Shown: piece after piece, positions 42,657 to 51,295 of the stretch
Layout of the letters: each line of letters starts with the position of its first letter
Numbering within the stretch: position 1 is the stretch's first letter
DNA from: Neobacillus niacini NBRC 15566
Lineage (GTDB): Bacteria; Bacillota; Bacilli; Bacillales; Cytobacillaceae
DNA: 64,000 nucleotides
Direction of reading: 5' to 3'
NCBI RefSeq assembly: GCF_001591505.1
Contig: NZ_BCVA01000020.1
Location: 1 to 64,000, forward strand
Notes under the pieces: model-generated
Database searches by the model: none
What the model saw: only the letters and a program-made list of their open reading frames with translations
Told to the model about the DNA's origin: nothing
Position numbers and translations under genes: made by a program

Positions 42657-43275
42657 GTTTCTAGAAGAACTAGATAACCAGCTTGGAAACCATGAAGATA
42701 AGAAAAGTATTCTACTGGAATATGAAACACATATTGAAGAAATACTGCTTGAATCTTATGAATGTAGTGATGAAAATGAGCTGAGCGAACGTATTATTTC
42801 GAGGTTGGGTAGTCCTCGTGAAATCGCAGTCATGTGGAAACAGGAACTTTCTGTTACTCCGAGTAATATGAAATGGCTTTTTATTTTTATGAATATTCTT
42901 TTTTTTGGGGGAGGCAGCCTATTAACTCTTTTTCATAATCTTTTTCAATGGAATTGGCTTTCTGTCATTTGGAGTCAGTTAACAGCGATCCCCACCTTAA
43001 TTGCCTTGATTTATATGTTCTTTTGGGCGTTGCTTGGCTACGAAATTGGGAAAGGATTTGGCCACGGAGGAAGGAACTTGTTAAAAAAGACTTTTTTACT
43101 TTCATTAATACCAAATCTGATATTAATGATTTTAACTGTATTTGAAATTATTCCCCACGCTTGGTTTGAACCATTATTAACAAAAACGTTTATTATTGCT
43201 TGTATCATTTTTACCATCCTGCTATATCCGATTAGTTGGTTAGGATATCGATGGGGGAGAAAGGCTTCGATATGA
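42637..43275 (+). CDS. HAAS-domain (DUF1700-like) membrane protein
   Basis: The 212-aa protein has an N-terminal cytosolic HAAS domain ([25 protein letters not shown] split around residues 7-30, [17 protein letters not shown]) followed by four hydrophobic segments. Such HAAS proteins are typically encoded right behind PadR and may anchor or sense for the regulator. It overlaps padR. Its function is otherwise unknown. Confidence 0.85.
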   Translation: MERPKNKFLEELDNQLGNHEDKKSILLEYETHIEEILLESYECSDENELSERIISRLGSPREIAVMWKQELSVTPSNMKWLFIFMNILFFGGGSLLTLFHNLFQWNWLSVIWSQLTAIPTLIALIYMFFWALLGYEIGKGFGHGGRNLLKKTFLLSLIPNLILMILTVFEIIPHAWFEPLLTKTFIIACIIFTILLYPISWLGYRWGRKASI

Positions 43276-43290
43276 GCAGCTTTTTTTTAC

Positions 43291-43319
43291 CTATATACAT
43301 AGAAAAACTATGTATATAG
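43291..43319. promoter_or_regulatory. Perfect 12-bp-arm dyad before the DUF4173 gene
   Basis: CTATATACATAG and CTATGTATATAG flank AAAAA exactly. The core ATACAT/ATGTAT is like known PadR sites (ATGT...ACAT). It lies 27 bases before the DUF4173 start codon and directly after the HAAS gene. Confidence 0.72.
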
Positions 43320-43345
43320 AATTTCTATGAGGAGGTATTAGGTCA

Positions 43346-44806
43346 ATGGAATTGAAATTTGGTAAGACTGATTGGTTCTTTTTAGTCATGTGTATGGTGG
43401 TGGGAATTATTGCGGAAGAATCATTCTTTCGAGCTGAGATCGGGATATCTTATTTGGTGTTTTTGACCGCTTTTTACGCGTTGTTTTTTTACCGATTTAG
43501 ACGATTTTCTTATTCTCACCAGCGGTTCGGATATCTTGTTCTCATCTGTATATGGCTGCTAGCAGGAGGATATTTTATTAACGATAATATTTACTTTTAT
43601 GCTTTGAATATCTTAGTGATTCCAGGACTTGTATTATTTCATCTTGTCGTGATTACAAGCCAAAAAAGTATATATTGGAACAAACCAGCCTTTATTACTT
43701 ATATTTTCTCAAAGTTGACTGCTGCTTTAAAATATAATTTCTTTTTCGCTTCATTTATTGGGAGGTTTTTGAAACAAGGTATAGAGGAAAGCAAGTTTCA
43801 AGTATGGAAAAAAGTCGGTATTGGCATTCTGATTTCCGTACCGGTCTTGTTTGTAGTTTTAATGTTACTAATGTCAGCAGATACACAGTTTGAAAGAATG
43901 ATGGGGGACATTCCACAGTGGTTTGAGGTGCTTGACGGTGAAATTATAGGTAGAATATTTGTTGTTTTGTTCTTTACCTTTGCCTTCTTTAGCTTCTTAC
44001 AAACTCTTATCCAAAAACAAATCAATGCTGTTATTCAAAATGCTGATAAACAATGGTTTAAACTAGATGCCATTATGACGAGTACGTTCCTCGTATTGAT
44101 AAATGCTGTATATGTTCTCTTTACTGTTGTCCAATTTAAATACTTCTTTAGTGGGACATTGCTTGGGGATTTCACTTATGCGGAATATGCTAGAAAAGGT
44201 TTTTTCGAACTATTATTTGTAACGCTCATTAACCTTACGATTACAATTCTCGTTTTAACCTTTGCCGATAGGTCGGCCGGTTTTATAAAGAGATTTATGC
44301 AAGTTATGCTTACTACCCTTGTTTTTGCCAGTGCCGTGCTGTTGAGTTCAGCTTTCTTGCGGTTAGGCATGTATGAAGAAGCCTATGGCTTTACTTTTAT
44401 CAGGGTTATGGCCCACTCGTTTATGATTTTTCTTGCTGTCATATTTATGTATACATTCATTAAAATTTGGATCGAAAAACTGTCCTTGTTTCACTTTTAT
44501 TTTATTAGTGGCTTGCTTTATTACACCCTGATGAACGTCATTAATGTTGAGCAAATTATCGTAACAAAGAACATTGAACGCTACGAACAAAGTGGGAAGA
44601 TTGATATTCATTATCTAAATAGTTTATCTTCCACAGGCATCCTCGGGTTAATCCAGTTATATGAAAAAAATCCTCAGCTACCGGACTTAGGAAATATTTT
44701 GTTTGATAGGAAAAACGAAGCAAATCTGAACAATATCCCATGGCAATCCTATAACCTAAAAAGTATGCAGGCAAATGAGGAACTAAAAAAATTACATTTG
44801 GAATAA
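43346..44806 (+). CDS. DUF4173/DUF4153-family membrane protein
   Basis: The 486-aa protein has about eleven to twelve hydrophobic segments in the first 400 residues and a short soluble C-terminal part. It fits the DUF4173 (DUF4153-like) family by layout and by the ADRSAGFIKR and YEEAYGFTFIR segments. It follows PadR and HAAS genes, a common trio in Bacilli. Its function is unknown. The start has GAGGAGGTATT upstream. Confidence 0.8.
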   Translation: MELKFGKTDWFFLVMCMVVGIIAEESFFRAEIGISYLVFLTAFYALFFYRFRRFSYSHQRFGYLVLICIWLLAGGYFINDNIYFYALNILVIPGLVLFHLVVITSQKSIYWNKPAFITYIFSKLTAALKYNFFFASFIGRFLKQGIEESKFQVWKKVGIGILISVPVLFVVLMLLMSADTQFERMMGDIPQWFEVLDGEIIGRIFVVLFFTFAFFSFLQTLIQKQINAVIQNADKQWFKLDAIMTSTFLVLINAVYVLFTVVQFKYFFSGTLLGDFTYAEYARKGFFELLFVTLINLTITILVLTFADRSAGFIKRFMQVMLTTLVFASAVLLSSAFLRLGMYEEAYGFTFIRVMAHSFMIFLAVIFMYTFIKIWIEKLSLFHFYFISGLLYYTLMNVINVEQIIVTKNIERYEQSGKIDIHYLNSLSSTGILGLIQLYEKNPQLPDLGNILFDRKNEANLNNIPWQSYNLKSMQANEELKKLHLE

Positions 44807-44867
44807 AGGTTATCAATTGATTTAGTCGAAATTAAAAGAGTATAAAAATTTTTTTGAGGAGAAATGC

Positions 44868-45359
44868 ATGATGAATCGCAAAGATGTATTACTCGAACAA
44901 TTCCTTTGTTGTCAAAAAAAGAGCCATTGGTTTGTTTCGTTTGAAAAAGCAGTGGCCGGATTAACTCCTGAGCAGGCCCTTTGGAAAAAGTCTGATTGTG
45001 AGAATTCTATTTGGGAAATTATTAGTCATTTGTTTTTTTGGAATCAACGGTTCTTGAACCGTTTTAAAAACAGTGAAAACCCTAAAATGGAAGGTAATAA
45101 TGATAGCACTTTTAGCTATTTAAAAGATTATGAATGGGAGCAAGTCTTACAACAATTTAATCAGGTAATGACTGATTGGATAGAAACGCTTCAGAAAAGT
45201 GAAGATACAAAGTTTGATGAATACATTAGCGAACAATCGAAGGAAACATGGTTAGAATCATTATCGAGTATCACACTTCATAACGCTTATCATATCGGGC
45301 AAATCGTTACTATTCGTAAAATGCAAGGTTCATGGAGGAAAGAACAAGGGTTAAGCTAA
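44868..45359 (+). CDS. DinB family protein
   Basis: The 163-aa four-helix-bundle protein belongs to the DinB/YfiT-like metalloenzyme superfamily. The histidine ligands are visible in IISHLFFWNQRF (about residue 58) and in LHNAYHIGQIVTIR (about residues 137-142). Family members include bacillithiol-linked transferases and many uncharacterised proteins. GAGGAG precedes ATG 44868. A terminator overlaps its stop. It is separate from the PadR operon. Confidence 0.85.
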   Translation: MMNRKDVLLEQFLCCQKKSHWFVSFEKAVAGLTPEQALWKKSDCENSIWEIISHLFFWNQRFLNRFKNSENPKMEGNNDSTFSYLKDYEWEQVLQQFNQVMTDWIETLQKSEDTKFDEYISEQSKETWLESLSSITLHNAYHIGQIVTIRKMQGSWRKEQGLS

Positions 45360-45389
45360 ATAAGTAGAGTCCGTTTTAGCTTACTTTTT
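45352..45389 (+). terminator. Terminator of the DinB gene
   Basis: TAAGCTAAA pairs with TTTAGCTTA over a 14-base loop, followed by CTTTTTA. The stem contains the stop codon. Confidence 0.7.
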
Positions 45390-45483
45390 ATTCTAAATCT
45401 CCCAAATTGTCATTTTTGAAAGAACATATAAATATACAAGATATAGAGGATAATGCTAAATCTTTCGAATTAGGAGGTTACGA

Positions 45484-46083
45484 ATGAGGGTTTTAATCAT
45501 CGGTGCAACAGGAACAATTGGAAGTGCAGTAAAGAGGGAATTAGAAACTAGCCATGAAATTATTACGGCCGGACGAAATAATACAAACATCTTTGTTGAT
45601 CTTTCCAATCCAGAAAGTATTACTAGTATGTTTGAATCGGCAGGGAAAATAGATGCGGTAGTTTGTACAGCAGGTAATTCATACTTTGGACCATTTCAGG
45701 ATTTAACACCTGAAAAAAATGAGATAACTATTTTAAGTAAATTAAAAGGGCAAATCAACTTGGTCCTGCTTGGTATTAATCATGTGAATAATGGTGGAAG
45801 TTTTACGTTAACAACTGGGATATTAATGGATGACCCTATTGTCGGGGGGACCTCATCAGCCATGGCAAATGGAGCAATTCAAGGATTTGTAAAGTCATCA
45901 GCTATTGAGCTGCCTCGTGGTGTTCGAATTAACAACGTAAGTCCCACTGTATTGAAAGAGTCGATAGAAAAGTATGGCCCGTATTTTCCTGGCTTCAATC
46001 CTGTGCCAGCAAGCAGAGTAGCATTAGCTTATCGAAAAAGTGTTGAAGGAAATCAAACTGGGCAAACATATACTGTTTATTAG
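45484..46083 (+). CDS. Short-chain dehydrogenase/reductase
   Basis: The 199-aa SDR protein has the Rossmann motif GATGTIGSAV near the N-terminus and a VCTAGNSYFG stretch (NAG-like). The usual YxxxK is not seen: after TLTTGILMDD the region reads GTSSAMANGAIQGFVKSSA, as in the small divergent SDR group that lacks the tyrosine. It may bind NAD(P) without standard catalysis. TAGGAGG precedes the ATG. Confidence 0.83.
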   Translation: MRVLIIGATGTIGSAVKRELETSHEIITAGRNNTNIFVDLSNPESITSMFESAGKIDAVVCTAGNSYFGPFQDLTPEKNEITILSKLKGQINLVLLGINHVNNGGSFTLTTGILMDDPIVGGTSSAMANGAIQGFVKSSAIELPRGVRINNVSPTVLKESIEKYGPYFPGFNPVPASRVALAYRKSVEGNQTGQTYTVY

Positions 46084-46094
46084 TAATTATTTTT

Positions 46095-46122
46095 AAGGGA
46101 ATCTAAAGGATTTCCTTTTTTT
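46095..46122 (+). terminator. Terminator of the SDR gene
   Basis: AAGGGAATC and GGATTTCCTT pair with G-T wobbles over a four-base loop, then seven T. Confidence 0.7.
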
Positions 46123-46184
46123 AATCTAAATTATTTGTAAAATAGTACTTTTTACAAAGGTTTGCAGGATATTTTCCTATATTT

Positions 46185-46209
46185 GGTAATAGTCTAGTAT
46201 TTTATTACC
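46185..46209. promoter_or_regulatory. Dyad upstream of the histidine kinase-STAS gene
   Basis: GGTAATA and TATTACC are perfect arms 11 bases apart. A third GGTAAT occurs about 20 bases later. The site lies about 90 bases before the kinase start and is a candidate operator. Confidence 0.4.
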
Positions 46210-46295
46210 TATCTATTTTTCGAATATTTTGGTAATATCTGTTTTTAGAGAGGCTAAATAATTTTAAAAACACTCTAAAAGAAAGGGTTGTTTCG

Positions 46296-47846
46296 GTGAA
46301 AGGTTTATATCCAGCCCCATGTCAAAGCGAAAAGCATTTAACACAATTGGCCTCGGTTGGCCAAATTGCAGCAGGGATTGCCCATGAAGTTCGTAATCCA
46401 TTAACCGCTGTTAAAGGGTTTTTGCAATTACTAGAGCATGAAAGTAATCCTGAGTACATTAACATAGCTCAGTTTGAATTAGAAAATGCGTTAACAACAC
46501 TGAATGATCTTCTTCAAGTTTCTAAACCAGACCAGGAAGACGAGCAGCCACAATCTTTTCTAATTGCAGTTGAATTGGAATCTACCTTAAATTTATTTCA
46601 AGATAAAATATATGATATTCATATAAATACAAGTTATTATGATACAAATACTCCGATTTATGGTAAAAAAAGTCAGTTTAAAAAGGCAATCTTCAATCTA
46701 ATAAAAAATGCTTTGGAATCCATGAGTGATTCTGGTTCCTTAATGATCAGCCATTTCGCTGAGGGAAATGAAGTAGTGGTGTGTATAGAAGATACGGGGG
46801 TTGGAATCCCTAATGAAAAATTATCCTTATTGGGTACCCCGTTTTTTTCAACTAAGGACCTCGGTACAGGGATGGGGTTAACCCAAGTGTTTTCTACTAT
46901 ATACCAGCATGGCGGCAGAATAAATGTCGAAAGTGAAGTAAATCAAGGAACAAAATTTACCTTAAGAATACCTGTGAGAAATGACCCTAAAAATAGAGGT
47001 GTAAAAAAGTTGAATTTAACCTATGAGGAAACGTTATCTATAAAGGAATATTTTCTTGCAAATAAAGATATTTTTGAGGATAGACTACTAGAAGAAGCTA
47101 TAAATGTGAAGGATAAGATTGATGAAATACATAGAATTGGTAATATCAATCTATTAAGCAATGCCCATAAACTCGTGTTATTGATTGTAGACGAAAGGGA
47201 ACATGAATTAATCTCTTTCGCAAAGCAGGAAGGAATGGCGTGGGCTAAATATTCATTAACCATTGCTTTTAAATTGGAATGGATACAAGCGATCAGACGA
47301 ACAGTGTGGGATTTTCTCTATAATTTTGACATTAATAAAAATAACGATCATTCTTCAGAGTTTTATTTCACATTGGAAAAAAACATCAATCGACAATTTG
47401 ATCAATTTTTGAATTCATTTTTTATCCAATATAGCAGGTACAAGGATGAATTGTTAGATGCTCAGAGAAAACTTGTAGAGAATCTTTCTGTACCGATTAT
47501 TCCAATTTCACGCGATATCAGCATTCTCCCGTTAATCGGTTCAATTGATGGGTTTAGAGCTAGTACGATTGAAGATAAATTAATCGCGGATATAGGTCAT
47601 TCACATATTCATACGTTAATATTAGATCTTTCCGGTGCAGTAGTGATGGAAATTGAAGTCATCCAGCATCTTGTTCGCATTATTAATGGTGTCTCCATGA
47701 TGGGCTGTAAGACGGTTATAACTGGACTACGGCCGGAAATTGTAAAGCTCGTTATTAACTCCGGGATTTCTTTTGAGCACGTTGCTGAGTTAAAGGGAAC
47801 CTTACAGGTGGCCATTTCTGATTACCTTGGGGAAAAAAACCTCTAA
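46296..47846 (+). CDS. Soluble histidine kinase fused to an RsbR-like STAS module
   Basis: The 516-aa protein has three parts. Residues 1-230 form a histidine kinase core with H-box His30 (IAHEVRNPL), N-box NLIKNALE (Asn138), G1 DTGVGIP and G2 GTGMGL. Residues about 240-390 form a helical RsbR-N-like domain. Residues about 400-512 form a STAS domain (LILDLSGAVVMEIEV, VITGLRPEIV). There is no membrane segment or classical input domain. In the STAS domain, Glu452 lies where RsbR has its first phosphothreonine and Thr476 where it has the second. The GTG start is preceded by AAAGGG. No response regulator is adjacent. Confidence 0.86.
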   Translation: MKGLYPAPCQSEKHLTQLASVGQIAAGIAHEVRNPLTAVKGFLQLLEHESNPEYINIAQFELENALTTLNDLLQVSKPDQEDEQPQSFLIAVELESTLNLFQDKIYDIHINTSYYDTNTPIYGKKSQFKKAIFNLIKNALESMSDSGSLMISHFAEGNEVVVCIEDTGVGIPNEKLSLLGTPFFSTKDLGTGMGLTQVFSTIYQHGGRINVESEVNQGTKFTLRIPVRNDPKNRGVKKLNLTYEETLSIKEYFLANKDIFEDRLLEEAINVKDKIDEIHRIGNINLLSNAHKLVLLIVDEREHELISFAKQEGMAWAKYSLTIAFKLEWIQAIRRTVWDFLYNFDINKNNDHSSEFYFTLEKNINRQFDQFLNSFFIQYSRYKDELLDAQRKLVENLSVPIIPISRDISILPLIGSIDGFRASTIEDKLIADIGHSHIHTLILDLSGAVVMEIEVIQHLVRIINGVSMMGCKTVITGLRPEIVKLVINSGISFEHVAELKGTLQVAISDYLGEKNL

Positions 47847-47853
47847 AAAGTGG

Positions 47854-47886
47854 GAGAAGGGCAATGAATTCTGCCCTTTTCCTTTT
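47854..47886 (+). terminator. Terminator between kinase gene and AIM24-type gene
   Basis: GAAGGGCA pairs with TGCCCTTTTC over eight bases, then T-rich sequence. The genes on either side converge. Confidence 0.72.
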
Positions 47887-47898
47887 GTACTTGTAAAT

Positions 47899-48690
47899 TT
47901 AATCACCATTGAAAATATCAAAAATTCCTCTTGCGATGCTGCCTTCATCTTTCCCGCCGCCACGGTGTGGGGCAGCTGCAAAGACACGACTAGCTAATCT
48001 GCTAAATGGCAGGGACTGAATCCAAACTGAACCAGGACCTCTTAGTGTCGCGAAAAATAAACCTTCGCCTCCGAAAAGCGCAGTCTTAACGCCTTTCACC
48101 ATTTCGATATTATAATCGACTTCACTGGTCATAGCTACTAAGCAGCCGGTGTCCACTCTTAAGGTCTGACCAGGAAGGAGTTCTTTTTTGGTAATAGTTC
48201 CACCGGCATGAACAAAAGCTAGTCCATCGCCTTCAAGCTTTTGCATAATAAAGCCTTCACCGCCGAAGAATCCAGCACCAATTTTCCGTTGAAATTCAAT
48301 TCCAACCGTAACCCCTTTGGCAGCCGCGAGAAAGGCGTCCTTTTGGCAAATAATCTTGCCGCCGAGTTCACTTAGGTCCATTGGTATGATTTTACCAGGA
48401 TATGGAGAGGCAAAGGATACGTGTTTTTTACCATGACCTTGATTGGTAAAGGCAGTCATGAATAAGCTTTCTCCAGTAATAACCCGCTTACCCGCACTAA
48501 ATAATTTACCCATCAAGCCGCCGCTAGAATTGCCAGATCCATCTCCAAAAATCGTTTCCATATGTATGTCATCTTCCATCATCATGAAGCTTCCTGCTTC
48601 GGCAATAACCGTCTCTTGAGGATCGAGTTCTACTTCTACGAACTGCATATCATCGCCATAAATTTTGTAATCAATTTCATGGTTATTCAT
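47899..48690 (-). CDS. TIGR00266/AIM24 family protein
   Basis: The 263-aa protein belongs to the AIM24/TIGR00266 family, a trimeric beta-helix-like fold. Typical motifs are EVELDPQETVIAEAGSFMMM, the glycine-rich GDGSGNSSGGLMGKLFS loop, and LFGGEGLFFATLRGPG near the end. The family is widespread and its molecular role is unclear. GGAGGG lies upstream of the ATG. A candidate structured RNA and a hairpin lie 80-200 bases upstream on this strand. Confidence 0.9.
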   Translation of the reverse strand: MNNHEIDYKIYGDDMQFVEVELDPQETVIAEAGSFMMMEDDIHMETIFGDGSGNSSGGLMGKLFSAGKRVITGESLFMTAFTNQGHGKKHVSFASPYPGKIIPMDLSELGGKIICQKDAFLAAAKGVTVGIEFQRKIGAGFFGGEGFIMQKLEGDGLAFVHAGGTITKKELLPGQTLRVDTGCLVAMTSEVDYNIEMVKGVKTALFGGEGLFFATLRGPGSVWIQSLPFSRLASRVFAAAPHRGGGKDEGSIARGIFDIFNGD

Positions 48691-48770
48691 GCTAATATCC
48701 CTCCTAATTCTTTATAAATCTATTTTAATAGAAATAGGAAAAAAGTGCTAATTTTACCAAAAACAAATAA

Positions 48771-48803
48771 AAAAGACGTCTGCATATAGCAAGACGTCTT
48801 TTT
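48771..48803. terminator. Strong hairpin with T run, 80 bases before the AIM24-type gene
   Basis: AAAAGACGTCT (48771-48781) pairs with AGACGTCTTTTT (48792-48803). On the minus strand the T-rich stretch continues into ATTTG, so it reads as a terminator for the candidate RNA upstream. Confidence 0.8.
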
Positions 48804-48890
48804 GCGTATTGAGGCGAAAAACCACACTCCACATAGTGCGCTCCATAAAGGAATGTTTCTCGACTTACACAACTCAGCTCATCGCTCAAT
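48771..48890 (-). ncRNA. Candidate small structured RNA or leader
   Basis: On the minus strand a promoter-like TTGCGT (48921-48916), an 18-base spacer and TATATT (48897-48892) are followed by a segment closed by ATTGAGCGA and TCGCCTCAAT (48890-48882 with 48817-48808), with small inner hairpins, and then a perfect terminator at 48771-48803. The whole would be an RNA of about 115-120 nt. It could be an independent sRNA or a leader of the AIM24-type gene. I cannot match it to a known RNA family. The 330-base gap from 48691 to 49020 holds nothing else I can see. Confidence 0.45.
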
Positions 48891-49020
48891 TAATATAGCA
48901 CAAAAGGTGCGGACAACGCAACTGGAAAATTATTTAAAACAAAAATCTTGATTATTATTTGGTATTCCTATATATTCAAATAATCAGATATACAAATTTA
49001 AAATGATAAGAAGGGTTCGT

Positions 49021-50769
49021 ATGTTTAGTGACAAAAGATTCCATCAATATTCCTTAAGTAATGTACCAAAAGATGTCCTGTCAGGACTTATTGTCGGTGT
49101 AATTGCGATACCTCTTGGAATGGCTTTCGCAATTGCTTCAGGGGTGAAACCGGAATATGGAATCTACACCACAATTGTTGCCGGGATTCTCATATCCCTT
49201 TTTGGAGGATCAAAGTATCAAATTGGCGGTCCAACAGGTGCATTTATCCCTATCCTATTTGGAATTGTCATGACGTACGGATATGAAAATCTGTTAATAG
49301 CAGGTTTCTTAGCGGGGATCATGTTGCTCCTAATGGGAATCTTTAAACTTGGATCGTTAATTAAGTTCATTCCAAGACCAGTAACAATTGGATTTACAAC
49401 AGGAATAGCTATCACCATTTTTACCGGGCAGATTGCTAGTTTCTTAGGGTTGACAGGTATTAAGAAACATGAAGAATTTATTAATAATTTAAAAGAAATT
49501 ATTATCCACTTGGACAGTATTAACCTTTTAAGTATTTTAACGGCAGTCATTTGTTTAGCAACGATTATTTTGACTCCAAAAATTGCTCCAAAGGTTCCAG
49601 GACCATTAATTGGCTTAGTGGTTTCAACAATGATCGCAACTCTGTTCTTTCCCAATCAGGTAGCAACGATTGGAACAGCTTATGGGGAAATTCCTAGTAC
49701 TTTGCCAAAACTGCATATACCTGATTTAAGCGTAGAGATGATTATTACCCTTATAAAGCCAGCGTTTGTGATTGCCATGCTCGGTGGGATAGAATCTTTG
49801 CTGTCAGCCGTTGTCGCAGATGGAATGACAAACAGCAAGCATAACAGTAACAAGGAACTAATTGGTCAGGGGATTGCCAATATGGTTACTCCGCTGTTTG
49901 GAGGTATTCCAGCAACAGGTGCCATTGCTAGAACCGCTACTAATATAAAAAATGGCGCGGTTTCGCCGTTGTCTGGTATTATTCATGGGGTAGTCGTTTT
50001 ACTCGTGTTACTGTTTTTTGCTCCATTTGCCTCATATATACCGCTGGCAAGCATGGCACCTATATTAATGGTGGTTGCATGGAATATGAGTGAGAGGAAA
50101 GTATTTGCCTATATTTTAAAAACAAAATCTACTGATTCATTGGTATTAGTTGTTACCTTTTTATTAACGGTTTTTGTTAATTTAACAACGGCAGTGGAAG
50201 TCGGATTGGTGATGGCTGCGGTTCTATTTACAATGAGAATGAGCAATCTAATGACTACTGCAAAGGCATTGCCAAACTTGCAGCATAAACATGCAAAGGT
50301 CGAGCCGCAGATTGTATCAGAATCACATGATTGTCCTCAGATAAGTATCTATAATGTAGAAGGTCCATTATTTTTTGGAGCTGCCCAGACGTTTGAAACA
50401 TCCATTATGAATACCATTAACTACCGGCCTAAGATTCTGTTATTGCGGATGAGCAGGGTTCCATTTATGGATACAACGGGAGAGGCCAATTTGGCTAGTA
50501 TTGTGTCCCATTTTTCAAAAAATGGTATAGTTATCATATCTGGAATTAATGAACAACCAAAAAATGTTTTGGTAAGTACCGGCTTATATGAAGTTATTGG
50601 TCAGGAACATTTCTTTGCACACACAGGTGACGCTATTCAATTTGCATTATCACAGCTGGAGCAAAATAAATGTCTTGGTTGTAAACACTTCGCCTTTAAA
50701 GAATGTAAGAAGCTTTCGGCTTCCGAAGTTATGGATAGCAGCAAACAGAAGCTCTCGGCTACTTACTAG
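49021..50769 (+). CDS. SulP family anion transporter with STAS domain
   Basis: The 582-aa transporter has the SulP membrane domain (GLIVGVIAIPLGMAFAIASG, GGPTGAFIPILFG) and a C-terminal STAS domain (about residues 440-550, including LLRMSRVPFMDTTGE). It carries sulfate, bicarbonate or related anions. The last 35 residues hold three cysteines (CLGCKHFAFKEC), an unusual possible metal-binding tail. I choose ATG 49021 because AGAAGGG lies five bases before; the frame is open to 49003. The ArsR-type regulator follows. Confidence 0.9.
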   Translation: MFSDKRFHQYSLSNVPKDVLSGLIVGVIAIPLGMAFAIASGVKPEYGIYTTIVAGILISLFGGSKYQIGGPTGAFIPILFGIVMTYGYENLLIAGFLAGIMLLLMGIFKLGSLIKFIPRPVTIGFTTGIAITIFTGQIASFLGLTGIKKHEEFINNLKEIIIHLDSINLLSILTAVICLATIILTPKIAPKVPGPLIGLVVSTMIATLFFPNQVATIGTAYGEIPSTLPKLHIPDLSVEMIITLIKPAFVIAMLGGIESLLSAVVADGMTNSKHNSNKELIGQGIANMVTPLFGGIPATGAIARTATNIKNGAVSPLSGIIHGVVVLLVLLFFAPFASYIPLASMAPILMVVAWNMSERKVFAYILKTKSTDSLVLVVTFLLTVFVNLTTAVEVGLVMAAVLFTMRMSNLMTTAKALPNLQHKHAKVEPQIVSESHDCPQISIYNVEGPLFFGAAQTFETSIMNTINYRPKILLLRMSRVPFMDTTGEANLASIVSHFSKNGIVIISGINEQPKNVLVSTGLYEVIGQEHFFAHTGDAIQFALSQLEQNKCLGCKHFAFKECKKLSASEVMDSSKQKLSATY

Positions 50770-50791
50770 ATGAAATGAGGAAGTGAATCGA

Positions 50792-51148
50792 TTGAATCTT
50801 GAAATGCAGCAATTTAAGGCGGAATTTTTCAAAGCCCTTGCACATCCTTTGAGAATCCGCATATTAGAACTGTTAGCTGAAGGGGATAAAAATGTTAATG
50901 AAATTCAAACCTTGGTTGGCAGTGAAGGCTCTGCTGTTTCTCAGCAGTTAACAGTTTTAAGAGCAAAAAACATTGTCACTGGCACAAAGGAAGGGAATAA
51001 AGTCATTTATACGCTTAAAGACCCCATGATCGTTGAATTACTAGCAGTGGCTCGTCAGATTTTTAATAATCATTTAGTTGACACGATTACGATTTTAGAT
51101 AAGTTTAGAGACGAAGATGAAGAAGTAATGACTATGCCGAAGAAATAA
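50792..51148 (+). CDS. ArsR family transcriptional regulator
   Basis: The 118-aa winged-helix protein has the ArsR DNA-binding pattern (FKALAHPLRIRILELLAEG, SAVSQQLTVLRAKNIV). It has no ArsR-type cysteine pair, so the signal is not an evident thiol-metal site. The TTG start at 50792 has GAGGAAG upstream; GTG 50783 is also open. It lies 22 bases after the SulP gene and probably regulates it. SulP-ArsR pairs are common in Bacillus. Confidence 0.88.
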   Translation: MNLEMQQFKAEFFKALAHPLRIRILELLAEGDKNVNEIQTLVGSEGSAVSQQLTVLRAKNIVTGTKEGNKVIYTLKDPMIVELLAVARQIFNNHLVDTITILDKFRDEDEEVMTMPKK

Positions 51149-51166
51149 TATTCTTCGGCTTTTTTA
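51136..51166 (+). terminator. Terminator of the SulP-arsR operon
   Basis: GCCGAAGAA and TTCTTCGGC form a perfect stem around ATAATA, then seven T. The left arm lies in the final arsR codons and the stop codon is in the loop. Confidence 0.92.
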
Positions 51167-51295
51167 CGTTTAACTCTAGGTTAATGATGTTTTCGTAATT
51201 ATCAATTAATTGTAATAATTAACCCAACATTTTCCTTGTTTCTTATATTACGATAAAGGTGTAATCAAATTTAAGAAAATTTAGGAAGTGATCAA

